A stretch of DNA of 64,000 nucleotides from NCBI GenBank assembly GCA_907163375.1, contig CAJQUW010009045.1:124001-188000 (forward strand), in the 5' to 3' direction. Below are positions 48,238 through 56,419 of the stretch, one piece after another. This stretch comes from Prostheceraeus crozeri. Taxonomy: Eukaryota; Platyhelminthes; Polycladida; Euryleptidae. How positions within the stretch are numbered: the first letter of the stretch is position 1; each line of letters begins with the position of its first letter. The translations under genes and the position numbers were made by a program. The notes under the pieces are model-generated. The model worked only from the letters and a program-made list of their open reading frames with translations, was not told the DNA's origin and ran no database searches.

Positions 48238-49830
48238 CACCATTGCTTGATCGAAATCAAATCTCTCTCTTTTTATGTCACGAGGTTTTAAATTTTTACG
48301 TACGGGTGGACGTTTTCCATTTTGTTATGTTTACTAAAACACATTTTTCTTCACCCACTTGTATATTTGCCAGAGACGATTTAGTAAAAAATAGAAGTTT
48401 TTACAAGCCCGACGTTTCGAGTGACCACACCCCAGATGAAGAGTGTGGTCACTCGAAACGTCGGGCTTGTGAAAACTTTTATCTTTTACTAAATCGTCTC
48501 TGGCAAATATACAAGTGGGTGAAGAAAAATGTGTCACGAGGTTTTATTGAAAATAAAATAAAATGACCCGACGCGTTTCGTCTTAAAGACTGTCTCAAGG
48601 GTACACTGACACGGCTACATGATGCGGGTTATATACTCAGGTCTTGGATTTGATTTCTCCTCACACTAGCTCGTGACGTCTATTCATTAAATTAGGCATT
48701 TTCGACGCAATCCAGCGAGATTCAGCCGTCTTAGTAGATATCGCCGATTTCTGTTTATCCACAATACTGCAGTTGAAATAATTTATGTCCATCATTTCAG
48801 CGGTATGTTGTTTTAGATGATGATCACTCAGTCTCTATCAGTCTTCTTGTCTCTATTTCTGACACTGTGTTCGTGTTCATTATGCCGTGATCGAAAAGGT
48901 CGACTACTTTGACCAATGTACTTTATTTGACAGATTTTACACGAAAATTCGAAAACTAAATATTTGTCGTTACAGTTATATTTAGGACCGATCTGCTTAC
49001 AAATGTCACATTGACAAGAGTCTTTATTATCTAGTTTAGATTTTATTGCGTTCTGTAGTCTCTTGCCTGGTCTGGCTGTAATTCTCATGGGTAGACCATA
49101 TTTGCGTTTTAAATTAATCATTTTTCTATTAGACTTTGTCATTTTTATTTAGACTTTGTCAGCGACAGCTGTGATAGAAAAATGATTAATTTAAAACGCA
49201 AATATGGTCTACCCATGAGAATTACAGCCAGACCAGGCAAGAGACTACAGAACGCAATAAAATCTAAACTAGATAATAAAGACTCTTGTCAATGTGACAT
49301 TTGTAAGCAGATCGGTCCTAAATATAACTGTAACGACAAATATTTAGTTTTCGAATTTTCGTGTAAAATCTGTCAAATAAAGCACATTGGTCAAAGTAGT
49401 CGACTTTTTCGATCACTGCATAATGAACACGAACACAGTGTCAGAAATAGAGACAAGAAGACTGATAGAGACTGAGTGATCATCATCTAAAACAACATAC
49501 CGCTGAAATGATGGACATAAATTATTTCAACTGCAGTATTGTGGATAAACAGAAATCGGCGATATCTACTAAGACGGCTGAATCTCGCTGGATTGCGTCG
49601 AAAATGCCTAATTTAATGAATAGACGTCATGAGCTAGTGTGAGGAGAAATCAAATCCAAGACCTGAGTATATAACCCGCATCATGTAGCCGTGTCAGTGT
49701 ACCCTTGAAACAGTTTCACCATTGCTTGATCGAAATCAAAAATCAAATCTCTCTCTTTTTATGTCACGAGATTTATTTTGAAAACAAAATAAAATTACCC
49801 GACGCGTTTCGTCTTTAAGACTATGTCTAC
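48238..49830. mobile_element. Penelope-like element, palindromic GIY-YIG copies
   Basis: Two copies of the same 3' part of a Penelope-like element lie head to head. Arm A (about 49131 down to 48580) and arm B (about 49169 to 49700) are nearly identical with about 35 bp between. Each encodes a GIY-YIG endonuclease end: arm A (minus strand) 49142-48828 and arm B (plus strand) 49182-49475, with LKRKYGLPMRITARPGKRLQ, CQCDICKQIGPKYNCNDKYL and FSCKICQIKYIGQSSR. Outside, a block with GACCCGACGCGTTTCGTCTT occurs near 48564 and, in direct orientation, near 49797. No reverse-transcriptase core is present. Confidence 0.75.
48340..48533. repeat. Long palindrome with hammerhead-like core
   Basis: An almost perfect inverted repeat of about 90-bp arms centred near 48436. 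At its centre the plus strand reads CAGATGAAGAGTG, TGGT, CACTCGAAACGTCGGG. That is a hammerhead-like layout (CUGAUGA, stem II GAGUG/CACUC with loop UGGU, GAAA), with A in place of the U of CUGAUGA. Confidence 0.6.
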
Positions 49831-49883
49831 CTTCATACTTATTATATGAGGAAGTCAAAAACACGAAGTCTAACCATAGGAGT

Positions 49884-50213
49884 TGTGCTGTATATAGCAG
49901 CCACTTATACTGAAAGGTTGTCTCTGTTGATCAGATGCATACGGTACTTTTCGTATTCAAATGCACATCTGGCTTCAAAAAATAAACAGGTTATCTATTC
50001 AATTGAGAATGTGTGATGAGTGGCGATGTTTTAATCGGATTTTTGTTTTAAGTTGAGCCATGTTTAAACCGAATACGAAGGTTCGAAAGAAAAGCCTGTG
50101 AAACAAGCTTGTTATCTGAGTTCTCGTTATTTTGCTATACGATTGCCAATAAAGCTTTATCTGACGTCCTTCTACTTCTTCCTGTCTGAAGGTTTACACG
50201 CTTATACATTACA
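49884..50213 (+). mobile_element. LTR-type retroelement terminal repeat
   Basis: The segment ends ...TTACA at 50213, followed at 50216-50228 by TGGTAGCAGAGCG, which looks like a tRNA primer-binding site, and contains AATAAAGC (50149-50156) as a polyadenylation-type signal. The left edge (TGTGCTGTAT near 49884) is a guess. Only the repeat and about 95 bp of leader are present before the Polinton begins, so the rest of the element, if it exists, is on the far side of the Polinton. A fossil. Confidence 0.45.
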
Positions 50214-50309
50214 ATTGGTAGCAGAGCGTGGTTTTACATAATATTTATCCTTGTTCAGTCCAAATTAAAATGTAGAATACCCTCTCAGCTGCGTTCTAAA
50301 GTAGTATAT

Positions 50310-50365
50310 AGTGTGACATCCGGCGCGACGCTTCGCTTCGCTTCGCTTGCGCCGGATGTCACACT
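50310..50365. repeat. Terminal hairpin at the Polinton's left end
   Basis: Perfect 17-bp arms, AGTGTGACATCCGGCGC at 50310-50326 and its complement at 50349-50365, around a 22-nt loop made of TTCGC repeats (50327-50348). It marks the sharp change from host-like to AT-rich sequence. Confidence 0.8.
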
Positions 50366-50863
50366 TTTGCGGGTTTTTTTCAAAAAATCAAAATTTCAAA
50401 AATTTCAAAAATTTAGGTAGACTTCAAATTTCACGTGGCCGAAGGTCGAAGGGCGAAAATTTAAGCGTTTTTAAAAATACCCAATTTTCAAATTTTTCAA
50501 AATCTCAAAATTTGAGAATTACAATTTTACACCCGCCCTTAAAATCATGACCGTTCCAGGACACCGAAAAAATCATAAAAGTTAAGAATCTCAAAATTTG
50601 AGAATTACAATTTTCACCCCCAAAATCATGACCGTTCAAGGACAGCGAAAATCATAAAAGTTGAGAATTTCAAATTCATGAATTTTATCCATCTTTCAGG
50701 TTTTTAAAATATATCATGTGACTAATAATATTTCTTTAATAGGGGAAGAAACAAAAGTGGAAGAAACAGCAAGAATATATCCTTCAATATCATATGAACG
50801 TAGTTCTGCTACCCCCTCCCTTCTGTCTTCTAGGGGTCTCTTAAGAAATTTTTTTATTATAAA
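50366..50863. other. Polinton left non-coding segment
   Basis: Holds three imperfect copies of a block containing TCAAAATTTGAGAATTACAAT and AAAATCATGACCGTTC (50490-50660). No gene. Promoter of the protease presumably lies at its right end. Confidence 0.5.
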
Positions 50864-51349
50864 ATGAGCAACATAAATAAGTTTTTTAAATTATATGGAA
50901 CGCAAACTACGACAAATTTCGACCTAAAGAAAATCGCAAATGAATTAGGAATAAAGAATTTTCATGTTCTAATGAGAGATGAATTACAATTCCTAAAAAA
51001 TAAGCCAACAGGAACCTTCAGTTCCCGGAACAAAGTTCCATCAATAACTGTAAATTTCGTAACCAATCTCCATACGTCAGATGAAAAAGGCGTACATTGG
51101 TCAGCAGGTATGTCTAATAAAAATGGAGATAATTACTATTTTGACTCATACGGTCTTCCACCTACAAACGAAGTTAAAAAATTACTTGAAAATGGAACTT
51201 ATAATACATTTCAAATTCAAAAACCGGGAACTACTTACTGTGGTCAATTATGTCTTTATGTTTTATTTAAATTACAAAAAGGAGTATCATTTCTTGATAT
51301 TATGTTAGAATTGAATAATAAAAATAATAATAATAATAATGATAATTAA
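50864..51349 (+). CDS. Polinton cysteine protease (adenain-like, PRO)
   Basis: Capsid-maturation protease of the C5/Ulp1-like fold. In 161 residues the expected catalytic order is visible: His in GVHWSAG (78), the acidic residue in YYFDSYGLPP (94), and the nucleophile Cys in YCGQLCLYVL (130). The start follows the T-run/TATAAAATG signature shared by the other genes of the element. It is transcribed on the opposite strand to most genes and ends 5 bp before the integrase stop, tail to tail. Confidence 0.85.
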   Translation: MSNINKFFKLYGTQTTTNFDLKKIANELGIKNFHVLMRDELQFLKNKPTGTFSSRNKVPSITVNFVTNLHTSDEKGVHWSAGMSNKNGDNYYFDSYGLPPTNEVKKLLENGTYNTFQIQKPGTTYCGQLCLYVLFKLQKGVSFLDIMLELNNKNNNNNNDN

Positions 51350-51353
51350 AAAG

Positions 51354-52676
51354 CTAAAGCTCAGTTCGTTGTAATTCATTTTGATAAAAACGACCTCTGA
51401 TATCCTCATTATCTAAATCTTTAATTTCATAAGTAAACGGATAACTTTGATTTATTTTAGAAATTTCAAATATCTCTTTCGTCCAGTATCCGACAAAGCC
51501 TTTTTCAAATTTATTCTTATATTTAAATATTCTAACTCTATCTCCAATTTTAAATTTCGGCTTAAGTTTCTGCAAATTCGGATTACTCTCATTCAAATTA
51601 TTATTCTCGAATATTTTTTTTCTTATCAAATCAGGGTCGACAGAAGCATTCTTTGGAGTTTCTTCAATACCAGAATGAACTTTATTATTGTACTCTTCTA
51701 CAACTCCTGGTAATATCCTCAACCATTTCTGATTTCCTTGCTGAGTAAACTTTTTGAAAATTTTATTTTTTAACGTCCGATTGAATCTTTCTATCACTAC
51801 AGCTTTTCCTGCGTTTTCAGTTGAATAAACAGTTTCAAATAGTGGCTGAACATTTCTGTTATAAAATTCCAACCCTTTATCAACAAACAATTTCCTTGGC
51901 TTTCTCTTACTTTCTTTAAAGATTTCTTCAAACGCATATTTAACTGAAAGACCACTTTTATTTTTTAAAGGCTTTACCCAAGCGTATCGTGTATATAAAT
52001 CTATAACGGTCAATGCGTATTTGTAGTCCCTTTCATTCGGCATATGAATAAGATCAGCACTCCAAATATCATCTTTATTAAATATTTTTAACTTCAATAA
52101 ATATTTAGGCCTTCTGTATTCTTTATGAATTTCGGAGGCGTAGGTTCGAGCGTTGCTCTCAGACAGCTTTGCTGTCGTTTCATTTAAACCCTGAACGAAT
52201 AATATTTTAGCTTGTAAAGCTTTCTTAACAAACATTCTTTCAATTTTTTCTCTAAATGTAGGATTTTGAATACTATCTAATTCTTGAATCATCTTCTTAT
52301 CAGCTGCATGTCGAGAACTTAGATCATGATTTCGATAAGCTAAATCATGCCTGTAAGCTGCGGCATCTACTCTATTTATTGGTTCTTCACCTGGTTTCGG
52401 ATTATTATTCTCATCTAGTCTTATATCTAATCGAGTTCCTGGACCGGTATATGAATGACCAGGAAGATGTTTTTCTTTCGAATATTTACTCCAAATAAAT
52501 CCAGGAAAGTTTTCTAATGTTTTTTGTATATCACCACCGAAGTGGTATGGAACTTTGTTCTTGTCACCTCCAATATGCTGACAATTTGAGTTTTTATTTT
52601 TGCTTAATAGATAATTCAATAAATCTAAATTAGAAATTTTTAATTTAGTTAAATTTTCGGAATTTGTAGAATTCAT
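51354..52676 (-). CDS. Polinton integrase with N-terminal phospholipase A2-like domain
   Basis: One open frame of 440 residues. Residues 57-135 look like the phospholipase A2 domain of parvovirus VP1: a calcium-loop-like YTGPG (76-80) and the catalytic pair HDLAY (110-114). Residues 200-340 are an RVE-type integrase core with Asp208 (IWSADLIHM), Asp266 (KLFVDKGLEFY) and Glu296 (VVIERFNRTLKN). A basic C-terminal segment with VGYWTKEIFEISKI resembles the SH3/chromo-like tail of Polinton integrases. The integrase inserts the element in chromosomal DNA, whereas the PLA2 part in viruses breaches endosomal membranes. Whether both act as one protein or are cut apart is not known. Confidence 0.85.
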   Translation of the reverse strand: MNSTNSENLTKLKISNLDLLNYLLSKNKNSNCQHIGGDKNKVPYHFGGDIQKTLENFPGFIWSKYSKEKHLPGHSYTGPGTRLDIRLDENNNPKPGEEPINRVDAAAYRHDLAYRNHDLSSRHAADKKMIQELDSIQNPTFREKIERMFVKKALQAKILFVQGLNETTAKLSESNARTYASEIHKEYRRPKYLLKLKIFNKDDIWSADLIHMPNERDYKYALTVIDLYTRYAWVKPLKNKSGLSVKYAFEEIFKESKRKPRKLFVDKGLEFYNRNVQPLFETVYSTENAGKAVVIERFNRTLKNKIFKKFTQQGNQKWLRILPGVVEEYNNKVHSGIEETPKNASVDPDLIRKKIFENNNLNESNPNLQKLKPKFKIGDRVRIFKYKNKFEKGFVGYWTKEIFEISKINQSYPFTYEIKDLDNEDIRGRFYQNELQRTEL

Positions 52677-52725
52677 TTTAAAAGATAAAAAAAATTAAAA
52701 AGATAAAATAAATGTTTTACCTTAT

Positions 52726-52738
52726 GGACCAAAGGTCC
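52726..52738. terminator. Palindrome at gene end
   Basis: GGACCAAAGGTCC, a 5-bp stem, 3-nt loop hairpin just past the stop of the 160-residue gene on the minus strand. One of a family at gene ends of this element; a role in ending transcripts is inferred. Confidence 0.4.
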
Positions 52739-52746
52739 TGAGGTTA

Positions 52747-53229
52747 TTACCGAATCATACTAGGACTTAGATATATTCCAGAACCATCCTTAGTTTCTTT
52801 AATTTCAATTAAATCATCAACATTGTGGAGAATATTTTTAAGAACTCGTTTTCCTTCATCAACTAATTTTAATTTACTAATAAAATTATCTACTACTCCT
52901 TCACCCCTAGCAACTTTCTCTAACTCTCTATTATGTCGTTTTTGTTCTTCTAATGCTGCCTTCTCTGATTTATTTTTATTTACTGCTTGGACAATACCAG
53001 CTGTCCCACCTGCAACACTTCCTGCTGCAGCTATGCCACCTATTATTAGTGGAATTAATGGGAGAATCCCGCCATTCTTTTCTTCTTGTAATTGAATATT
53101 CTCTATCATTGGTTTACTTATGTAATACTTTTTTTTGTTAATCGTAATAGTTTTAGGGGTATTTTTGTCAACAATATTACGTAATTTTAATTCAACAGTT
53201 TTATTATTATTACTTTTCGCTTGCGACAT
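52747..53229 (-). CDS. Small virion protein with membrane-active-looking segment
   Basis: 160 residues. A basic N-terminus is followed by a Gly/Ala/Ile-rich hydrophobic segment at residues 53-83 (GGILPLIPLIIGGIAAAG and on), then a charged helix (AALEEQKRHNRELEKVAR). This layout is like the pX/pVI-type minor core proteins of adenoviruses and adintoviruses, which disrupt membranes or bind DNA inside the particle. It sits between the integrase and the capsid gene, in line with a virion part. Assignment is by character and position, not by a diagnostic motif. Confidence 0.55.
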   Translation of the reverse strand: MSQAKSNNNKTVELKLRNIVDKNTPKTITINKKKYYISKPMIENIQLQEEKNGGILPLIPLIIGGIAAAGSVAGGTAGIVQAVNKNKSEKAALEEQKRHNRELEKVARGEGVVDNFISKLKLVDEGKRVLKNILHNVDDLIEIKETKDGSGIYLSPSMIR

Positions 53230-53259
53230 TTTTAATAAAAAAATTTTAAGTTATCAAAA

Positions 53260-53390
53260 ATTTTAATCTATTCTAGTTATGAATAAATTATAAGTTAAGA
53301 ATTTTTTTAATCTATTCTAGTTATGAAAAATTTTAAGTTACCAAAAAATTTAATCTATTCTAGTTATGAAAAAATTTTAATTAACTTATC
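53260..53390. repeat. Three tandem AT-rich repeats
   Basis: The word AATCTATTCTAGTTATGA occurs at 53265, 53309 and 53352, units of 43-44 bp, in the gap between the capsid gene and the 160-residue gene. It probably holds the latter's promoter. Confidence 0.75.
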
Positions 53391-53416
53391 GGAGCGAAGC
53401 TCCTCTGGCTTTAGCC
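53391..53416. terminator. Palindromes at the capsid gene end
   Basis: GGAGCGAAGCTCC (53391-53403) and GGCTTTAGCC (53407-53416) straddle the stop of the major capsid gene. Same style as the other gene-end palindromes. Confidence 0.4.
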
Positions 53417-54746
53417 TATCCTTACCATCTTTCCATTAAGAATTTCAATAGAATATTTTACATCTTCTAGCAATAAACCATAAGCCATCAATGAAGTTGT
53501 GGAATCTTTCTTTTCAATATTAATTGTTACATCACAACCATTTTTAATAATATCTTCAGATTGTGCACTTAAATCGAAACAGAAAATTGGATATAAATGT
53601 CTCCAATCTCCAGGAGTTAATTGTGGTTCAACTCCAAATTCTGTACAAAGATTTCGATAACAATCATATCCTTCCATAAATTGATTATTGGTATCATCGA
53701 ATCTTAATGGATCAATTGGATATCGGGTTTGATTTAATGAAACTTGTAAACTTCGAATTGTATTAATATGAAAAATATTGTTGTTCTTATCAAAAGTTGG
53801 AGAATTATTTCTTTGAAAAGTTAGTAATAGATATCTTGGAGTATTCGAAGTTCTAGTAAAATGCCAGTTAAATCTTTGTTCGGAAAATGTTACTGAATTA
53901 GCAGTTCTCTTGAGAAAATTTACTGGAATTGGTTTGTTAGTGTTTAATCTATTTGCAATATCTAATTCGACCTCTAAACTAGGAGTAATATGCTTAATCC
54001 ACCATTCAAGTCTATCAGTTTTTAAATATGCTTTTTTTCTAGTCTTACCATAAAAGATTAATTCATTATTTGCTGTACGATGAATTATTAATTCAAATTT
54101 TAATTGATATGATATTTTATCATAATCTAAATATCCGAATAATGGAGACAATGACCAATTTACAGTCTGTTTACTTTTCTTGTTAAATTCACGTCTTTCT
54201 TTATATGCACTATTTTTTTGTTTTACTTAAATGTTTTGCAATATTTTCTACATCTTTCGCAATTCCTGCGGCATCTGTTCCAGCGTGAGTTAAATCATCA
54301 ACAATTATACCATCATTAGTATCAGGAAACCAACCTTCGATTTCATACTTTTTATTATTTTCACCAATTGTTATAAATCTAAGCATTGTATCAATTACAC
54401 CTGGAGAATCACTTATTGTTTCTATATTTTGAGTTGCAACATCTAAACGCATTTGTGTAAATAATCTTGGAAAAAAATTATTCTCTAATGCAATATTATC
54501 GGTTTCTGGTAATGGTGTTGTAAAATTAGCATCACTATATAAAGAATATTCACAGTGTAAAAATGAATCAGGTAAATATAAATAGCTCTGCTGATTATCA
54601 ACTTCAAAAATTAAATCACCTCCAGTGTTTACTCTACTGGAAGATCCGGGATTCATAGCAATTCTTATATAGTCATTCTTTTTTTGATTGTAACTGGTGA
54701 ACGGAAGATCATCTAATCTAAATTTATTTTCGATAAGCGAAGACAT
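53411..54746 (-). pseudogene. Polinton major capsid protein (double jelly-roll), broken
   Basis: Region encoding the hexon-like major capsid protein. It is recognised from its position between minor virion genes, its total length, and blocks such as FRLDDLPFTSYNQKKND, NNFFPRLFTQMRLDVA and, near the end, LTPGDWRHLYPIFCFDLSAQ and CDVTINIEK, which read like the two beta-barrels of adintovirus/Polinton hexons. The region does not read as one open frame; about one break. Divergence looks slight, so the loss is recent. Confidence 0.75.
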
Positions 54747-54815
54747 TTTTATAAAAAATAATTTGACTTTTTGTTTTTCTCACAGATAGAAAAAAATTTT
54801 TACTAAAATATAATT

Positions 54816-55352
54816 TTAGAATTTTGCTAGACCAGCTCCGCTACAGCTTTGCTGGTTAGACCGAAGGTTGCTGCTCACGCCATTACCTCTTATTTCTTCA
54901 ATTGTTTTTTTATTATTTTTATTTTCATTATGTTTACTATCACCATCAACAGCTATGTTAGCAATTTTGTTCTTTGTTTCATCTGAAAGTTTTTTTAATT
55001 TTTTTAGTTCTTCGGAATCATTCCTAAGTTTACGAATAGCTTCTAGTTGTTTTAATTCGTTTTGAGACTTGACAGCATTTGATATTGCACTAGCTGTACT
55101 ACCTATAGCAGCTGCTCCTTTTGCAGCAGATGTAATCAAATCTTTATTATTTTTAATTAAGTTAACGATACTACCAATACCAGAGAAGATCCCAGCTCCT
55201 TCCGTGTGAACGGCACCTGCGGTGCCTAGGAACTTTTCTGTTCCGACTGTTTCTCTATTATCATAATGATAAACAGGATTCATACGTGGTTCATGAGCAA
55301 TTTTTTGATTTGAAGCAAAATGTTTAAGATTGTGTTTATAAATTATAGGCAT
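54816..55352 (-). CDS. Second small virion-like protein
   Basis: 178 residues. An N-terminal region with HEPRMNPVYHYDN is followed by a Gly/Ala/Ser-rich amphipathic stretch at residues 52-95 (GAGIFSGIGSIVNLIKN and AAKGAAAIGSTASAISNAV), then a coiled coil (LKQLEAIRKLRNDSEELKKL). Similar in design to the 160-residue protein, so it may be a second pX/pVI-like core or membrane-active protein. Palindromes are read through in frame at two places (GGCACCTGCGGTGCC at 55212-55226 and near the C-terminus at 54831-54856). No family recognised with certainty. Confidence 0.5.
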   Translation of the reverse strand: MPIIYKHNLKHFASNQKIAHEPRMNPVYHYDNRETVGTEKFLGTAGAVHTEGAGIFSGIGSIVNLIKNNKDLITSAAKGAAAIGSTASAISNAVKSQNELKQLEAIRKLRNDSEELKKLKKLSDETKNKIANIAVDGDSKHNENKNNKKTIEEIRGNGVSSNLRSNQQSCSGAGLAKF

Positions 55353-55410
55353 TTTTTAGGATTAAATTTGACTTTTGAGAAAAAATATTTACGATCAGCT
55401 AAAGCCTCGA

Positions 55411-55454
55411 GGAGCTTCGCTCCGATTGGTTAGTAACCTGAGGACCTTTGGTCC
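55411..55454. terminator. Paired palindromes at gene end
   Basis: GGAGCTTCGCTCC (55411-55423) and GGACCTTTGGTCC (55442-55454) lie just past the stop of the coiled-coil gene on the minus strand. Confidence 0.4.
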
Positions 55455-55456
55455 GT

Positions 55457-56344
55457 TTAAGATTTACGTTTGTGAATGGACAACAACTTCGAGATAACTT
55501 TATTAATTGCCTGTTGCACTTTATCTATTGCGTCAAGCAGCGTGTGATGTACTTTAATTTCTCTTCTATTAACTTGCATTTTCTGCTGATTAATCTTCAA
55601 CGCCGTTTTAAGAGCATTTAACTTAATTTTAAGAACATCTAATTGTCTTTTAACAGCATCTAACTGTTCTTTATTTTCTTTAGAGTTTTCTTGTAAATTT
55701 TTCTTTAATTCATTTTCTAAATTGATTTTAAGAGTTTTCATTTTATCAACTTTTTCATTAAGTGAGTTTACTTCATTTATTATTCTATTCATCTTTTTCA
55801 TTTGTTGAGTAATTTTAGAACTCAATTCATCAACACTTTTTTGGAATGTAGTTTGTAACTGCTTTAAATTTTTTTTAATTCTTTCAGGTAGTTTTTCTAT
55901 TTCATCTTCTAATTGTTCTTTTAACATTTTTATCTGATGTTTATTTTTAATGACTGCAGATTTTAAATTTATAGAAAGTAATATTAAAATTTTTGATTGT
56001 TCAGAAATCTTTTTAAAAAGTTTTGCTATATCTGCTTCTAGCTCTCTATCCTTTTTATCAAGTTTTAATAATTTTTCGTTTAATGATTTGTCATTAAGTT
56101 TAAGCAACTTCAATTCATTCATCAGTGGAACCAAAACATCGTTTATATATTTTTCTTTTAAGTCATTGATTTGTGCATCAACATATTGTTTATTTGTTAA
56201 CTCTGTATTTTGTTGTGGAAGAATAGAAAGATGCAATGGACCAGATAAAACGTCTCCAGTTTTCATAATATAATTTTCTATCTCTATTTCTAATTCACGA
56301 TTATTCGGGATATATGCACCTCCACCAACATTTGGTAACATCAT
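55457..56344 (-). CDS. Coiled-coil fibre-like protein with tail-fibre anchor motif
   Basis: 295 residues. Residues 25-60 read YIMKTGDVLSGPLHLSILPQ then ELTNKQYVDAQINDL, the module G-xx-SGPL-x-L ... NKxYVD found at the head of many phage tail-fibre and collar proteins. Residues 60-290 are an unbroken heptad-rich coiled coil of Leu, Lys and Glu, ending basic. This suggests a trimeric spike or fibre anchored to the capsid vertex, but no receptor-binding knob is present. It is divergent from the clamp-like gene across a 75-bp promoter region. It might instead be an internal scaffold. Confidence 0.55.
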   Translation of the reverse strand: MMLPNVGGGAYIPNNRELEIEIENYIMKTGDVLSGPLHLSILPQQNTELTNKQYVDAQINDLKEKYINDVLVPLMNELKLLKLNDKSLNEKLLKLDKKDRELEADIAKLFKKISEQSKILILLSINLKSAVIKNKHQIKMLKEQLEDEIEKLPERIKKNLKQLQTTFQKSVDELSSKITQQMKKMNRIINEVNSLNEKVDKMKTLKINLENELKKNLQENSKENKEQLDAVKRQLDVLKIKLNALKTALKINQQKMQVNRREIKVHHTLLDAIDKVQQAINKVISKLLSIHKRKS

Positions 56345-56419
56345 TTTTTAACAATAAAAAAATAAAATTTTTTCTAATAAAAATAAAAAAATAAAATTTT
56401 TTCTAATAAAAATAAAAAA
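56345..56419. promoter_or_regulatory. Divergent promoter region
   Basis: 75 bp of nearly pure A/T between two divergent starts, made of two copies of a 33-bp unit containing AAATAAAATTTTTTCTAATA. Both start codons are preceded directly by A-runs. Confidence 0.5.

Noticed and set aside
48243-48566. 107-codon frame across the palindrome
   Set aside because: Almost the same frame appears on the opposite strand because the DNA is palindromic; no protein family.
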